NCBI RefSeq assembly: GCF_964340395.1 | Contig: NC_135571.1 | Location: forward strand, 1,600,611-1,662,610 | Length of the DNA stretch: 62,000 nt | DNA from: Glandiceps talaboti | Lineage: Eukaryota; Hemichordata; Enteropneusta; Spengelidae | Reading direction: 5' to 3' | Notes under the pieces: generated by a model | Told to the model about the DNA's origin: nothing | The model's input: the letters and a program-made list of their open reading frames with translations, nothing else | Databases searched by the model: none | Shown: piece after piece, positions 61,291-62,000 of the stretch | Layout: each line of letters starts with the position of its first letter | Position numbering within the stretch: position 1 is the stretch's first letter | Made by a program: the position numbers and the translations under genes

Positions 61291-62000
61291 ACCCCATTAT
61301 TACTTTTGCCTTATGCAGTACAATTTGTGGAGAAAATAATACAAACATTGCGATATTCCTTAAAAATAGTTCTTCCCTTACTTTTTCATCTTCAGATGTT
61401 CATTATTACAAAATGATGCCGTTTTAGTCAAAAGATGAAAACAAAATAACGATTTTTTTAGGAAGCAACTGACTTGTAATAACGCTGAGAGAAATATTTT
61501 GACAATACGAATATATTTTTTCGTTCTTTTGATGAAGTGAATTCGCATGGTTATTTTGAGGGAATGTCCAAATTCATATTTTTTCCAGGAATCGTTCACA
61601 GAACTGTTTTGATAAACCATCGAAATATTTTCAACCTGCCTTTAGTTTGGAGAATAATTTCCACTAAAAGGAATAGTGAGATTGGTGACGTCATTTATAA
61701 GAGGGCTAGTAATTCACTATGACAAATAAAGTCCAAAAGATGGCCATTTTTTTCAATACTCTGGCCATCTAATTTCAAAGTCCGTATTTGGAGTATTTTG
61801 ACACATGCGATAAGTTTTTCGGAAATGCCCTACCGTATTAACTAAATATGTAGATAATTCAGTCATTTTTTTCAGCGTTATAATTTTTTTTTATTATTTC
61901 TAAAGAATAAAAATGTATTTTACACTGCGGACGTCAAATCAACAAATTAATTGAATGTAGAAGATAAAAACTATTATTGAAGTTGCTAAAGTGACATGCC
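61291..62000. other. Right flank, nothing recognised
   Basis: TGACGTCA lies at 61686-61693. Two opposing ORFs (61378-61620 and 61537-61722) lack features. Confidence 0.5.

Overview
The window is animal genomic DNA: AT-rich, gene-poor, full of microsatellites and short interspersed repeats, with intron/exon-style signals and no bacterial gene organisation. Two intronless achaete-scute family bHLH coding regions are the only confident genes. The first (8251-8766, +) is so close to vertebrate ASCL1, in the block before the basic region, in the bHLH and in the C-terminal acidic/aromatic tail, that I favour a marine invertebrate deuterostome such as a hemichordate. The species cannot be fixed from the sequence alone.

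Layout. 1-7.8 kb: repeats (a compound tetranucleotide array, a 0.55-kb TTGTG satellite, the first copy of a roughly 350-bp MITE-like family) and then unique DNA upstream of the ascl1-type gene with three RFX X-box-like motifs. 7.84-10.63 kb: the ascl1-type transcription unit, with a GC-richer 5' region, the CDS, a strong splice donor 43 nt after the stop, a strong acceptor at 9831, and a polyadenylation signal at 10606. This matches the vertebrate ASCL1 layout, in which an intron lies wholly in the 3'UTR. 10.6-27.5 kb: non-coding DNA with large microsatellites, an inverted-repeat element wrapped around microsatellites (16.16-16.89 kb), a possible set of coding exons (18.85-19.53 kb), a long palindromic element (22.73-23.06 kb) and a perfect 100-bp palindrome made of a tRNA-like SINE unit (25.41 kb). 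27.57-28.06 kb: the second achaete-scute-like gene on the minus strand, convergent with the first, with a degenerate tandem array carrying TTTTGACGAC cores directly upstream.

28-62 kb: no confident gene. This part holds diverged tandem duplications, further fold-back elements (30.15 kb, and a roughly 1.58-kb one at 50.2-51.78 kb whose inverted arms are arrays of a short repeat), five further MITE-family copies or fragments across 25.9-61.3 kb, and arrays rich in E2F-like TTTCCCGC, CRE (TGACGTCA) and GTCGTCA words. Two weak gene candidates are a 49-codon ORF with promoter-, splice- and polyA-like signals (43.9-44.4 kb) and a TATA promoter followed by a putative non-coding first exon (56.5-56.73 kb).

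Functionally, the two bHLH genes are expected to encode proneural transcription factors acting as heterodimers with E proteins on E-boxes. Their linkage resembles the paired ASCL loci of vertebrates. The most unusual material is the set of fold-back elements and dispersed motif arrays rather than a new enzyme system. I saw no transposase, reverse transcriptase, intact tRNA, rRNA or CRISPR array.
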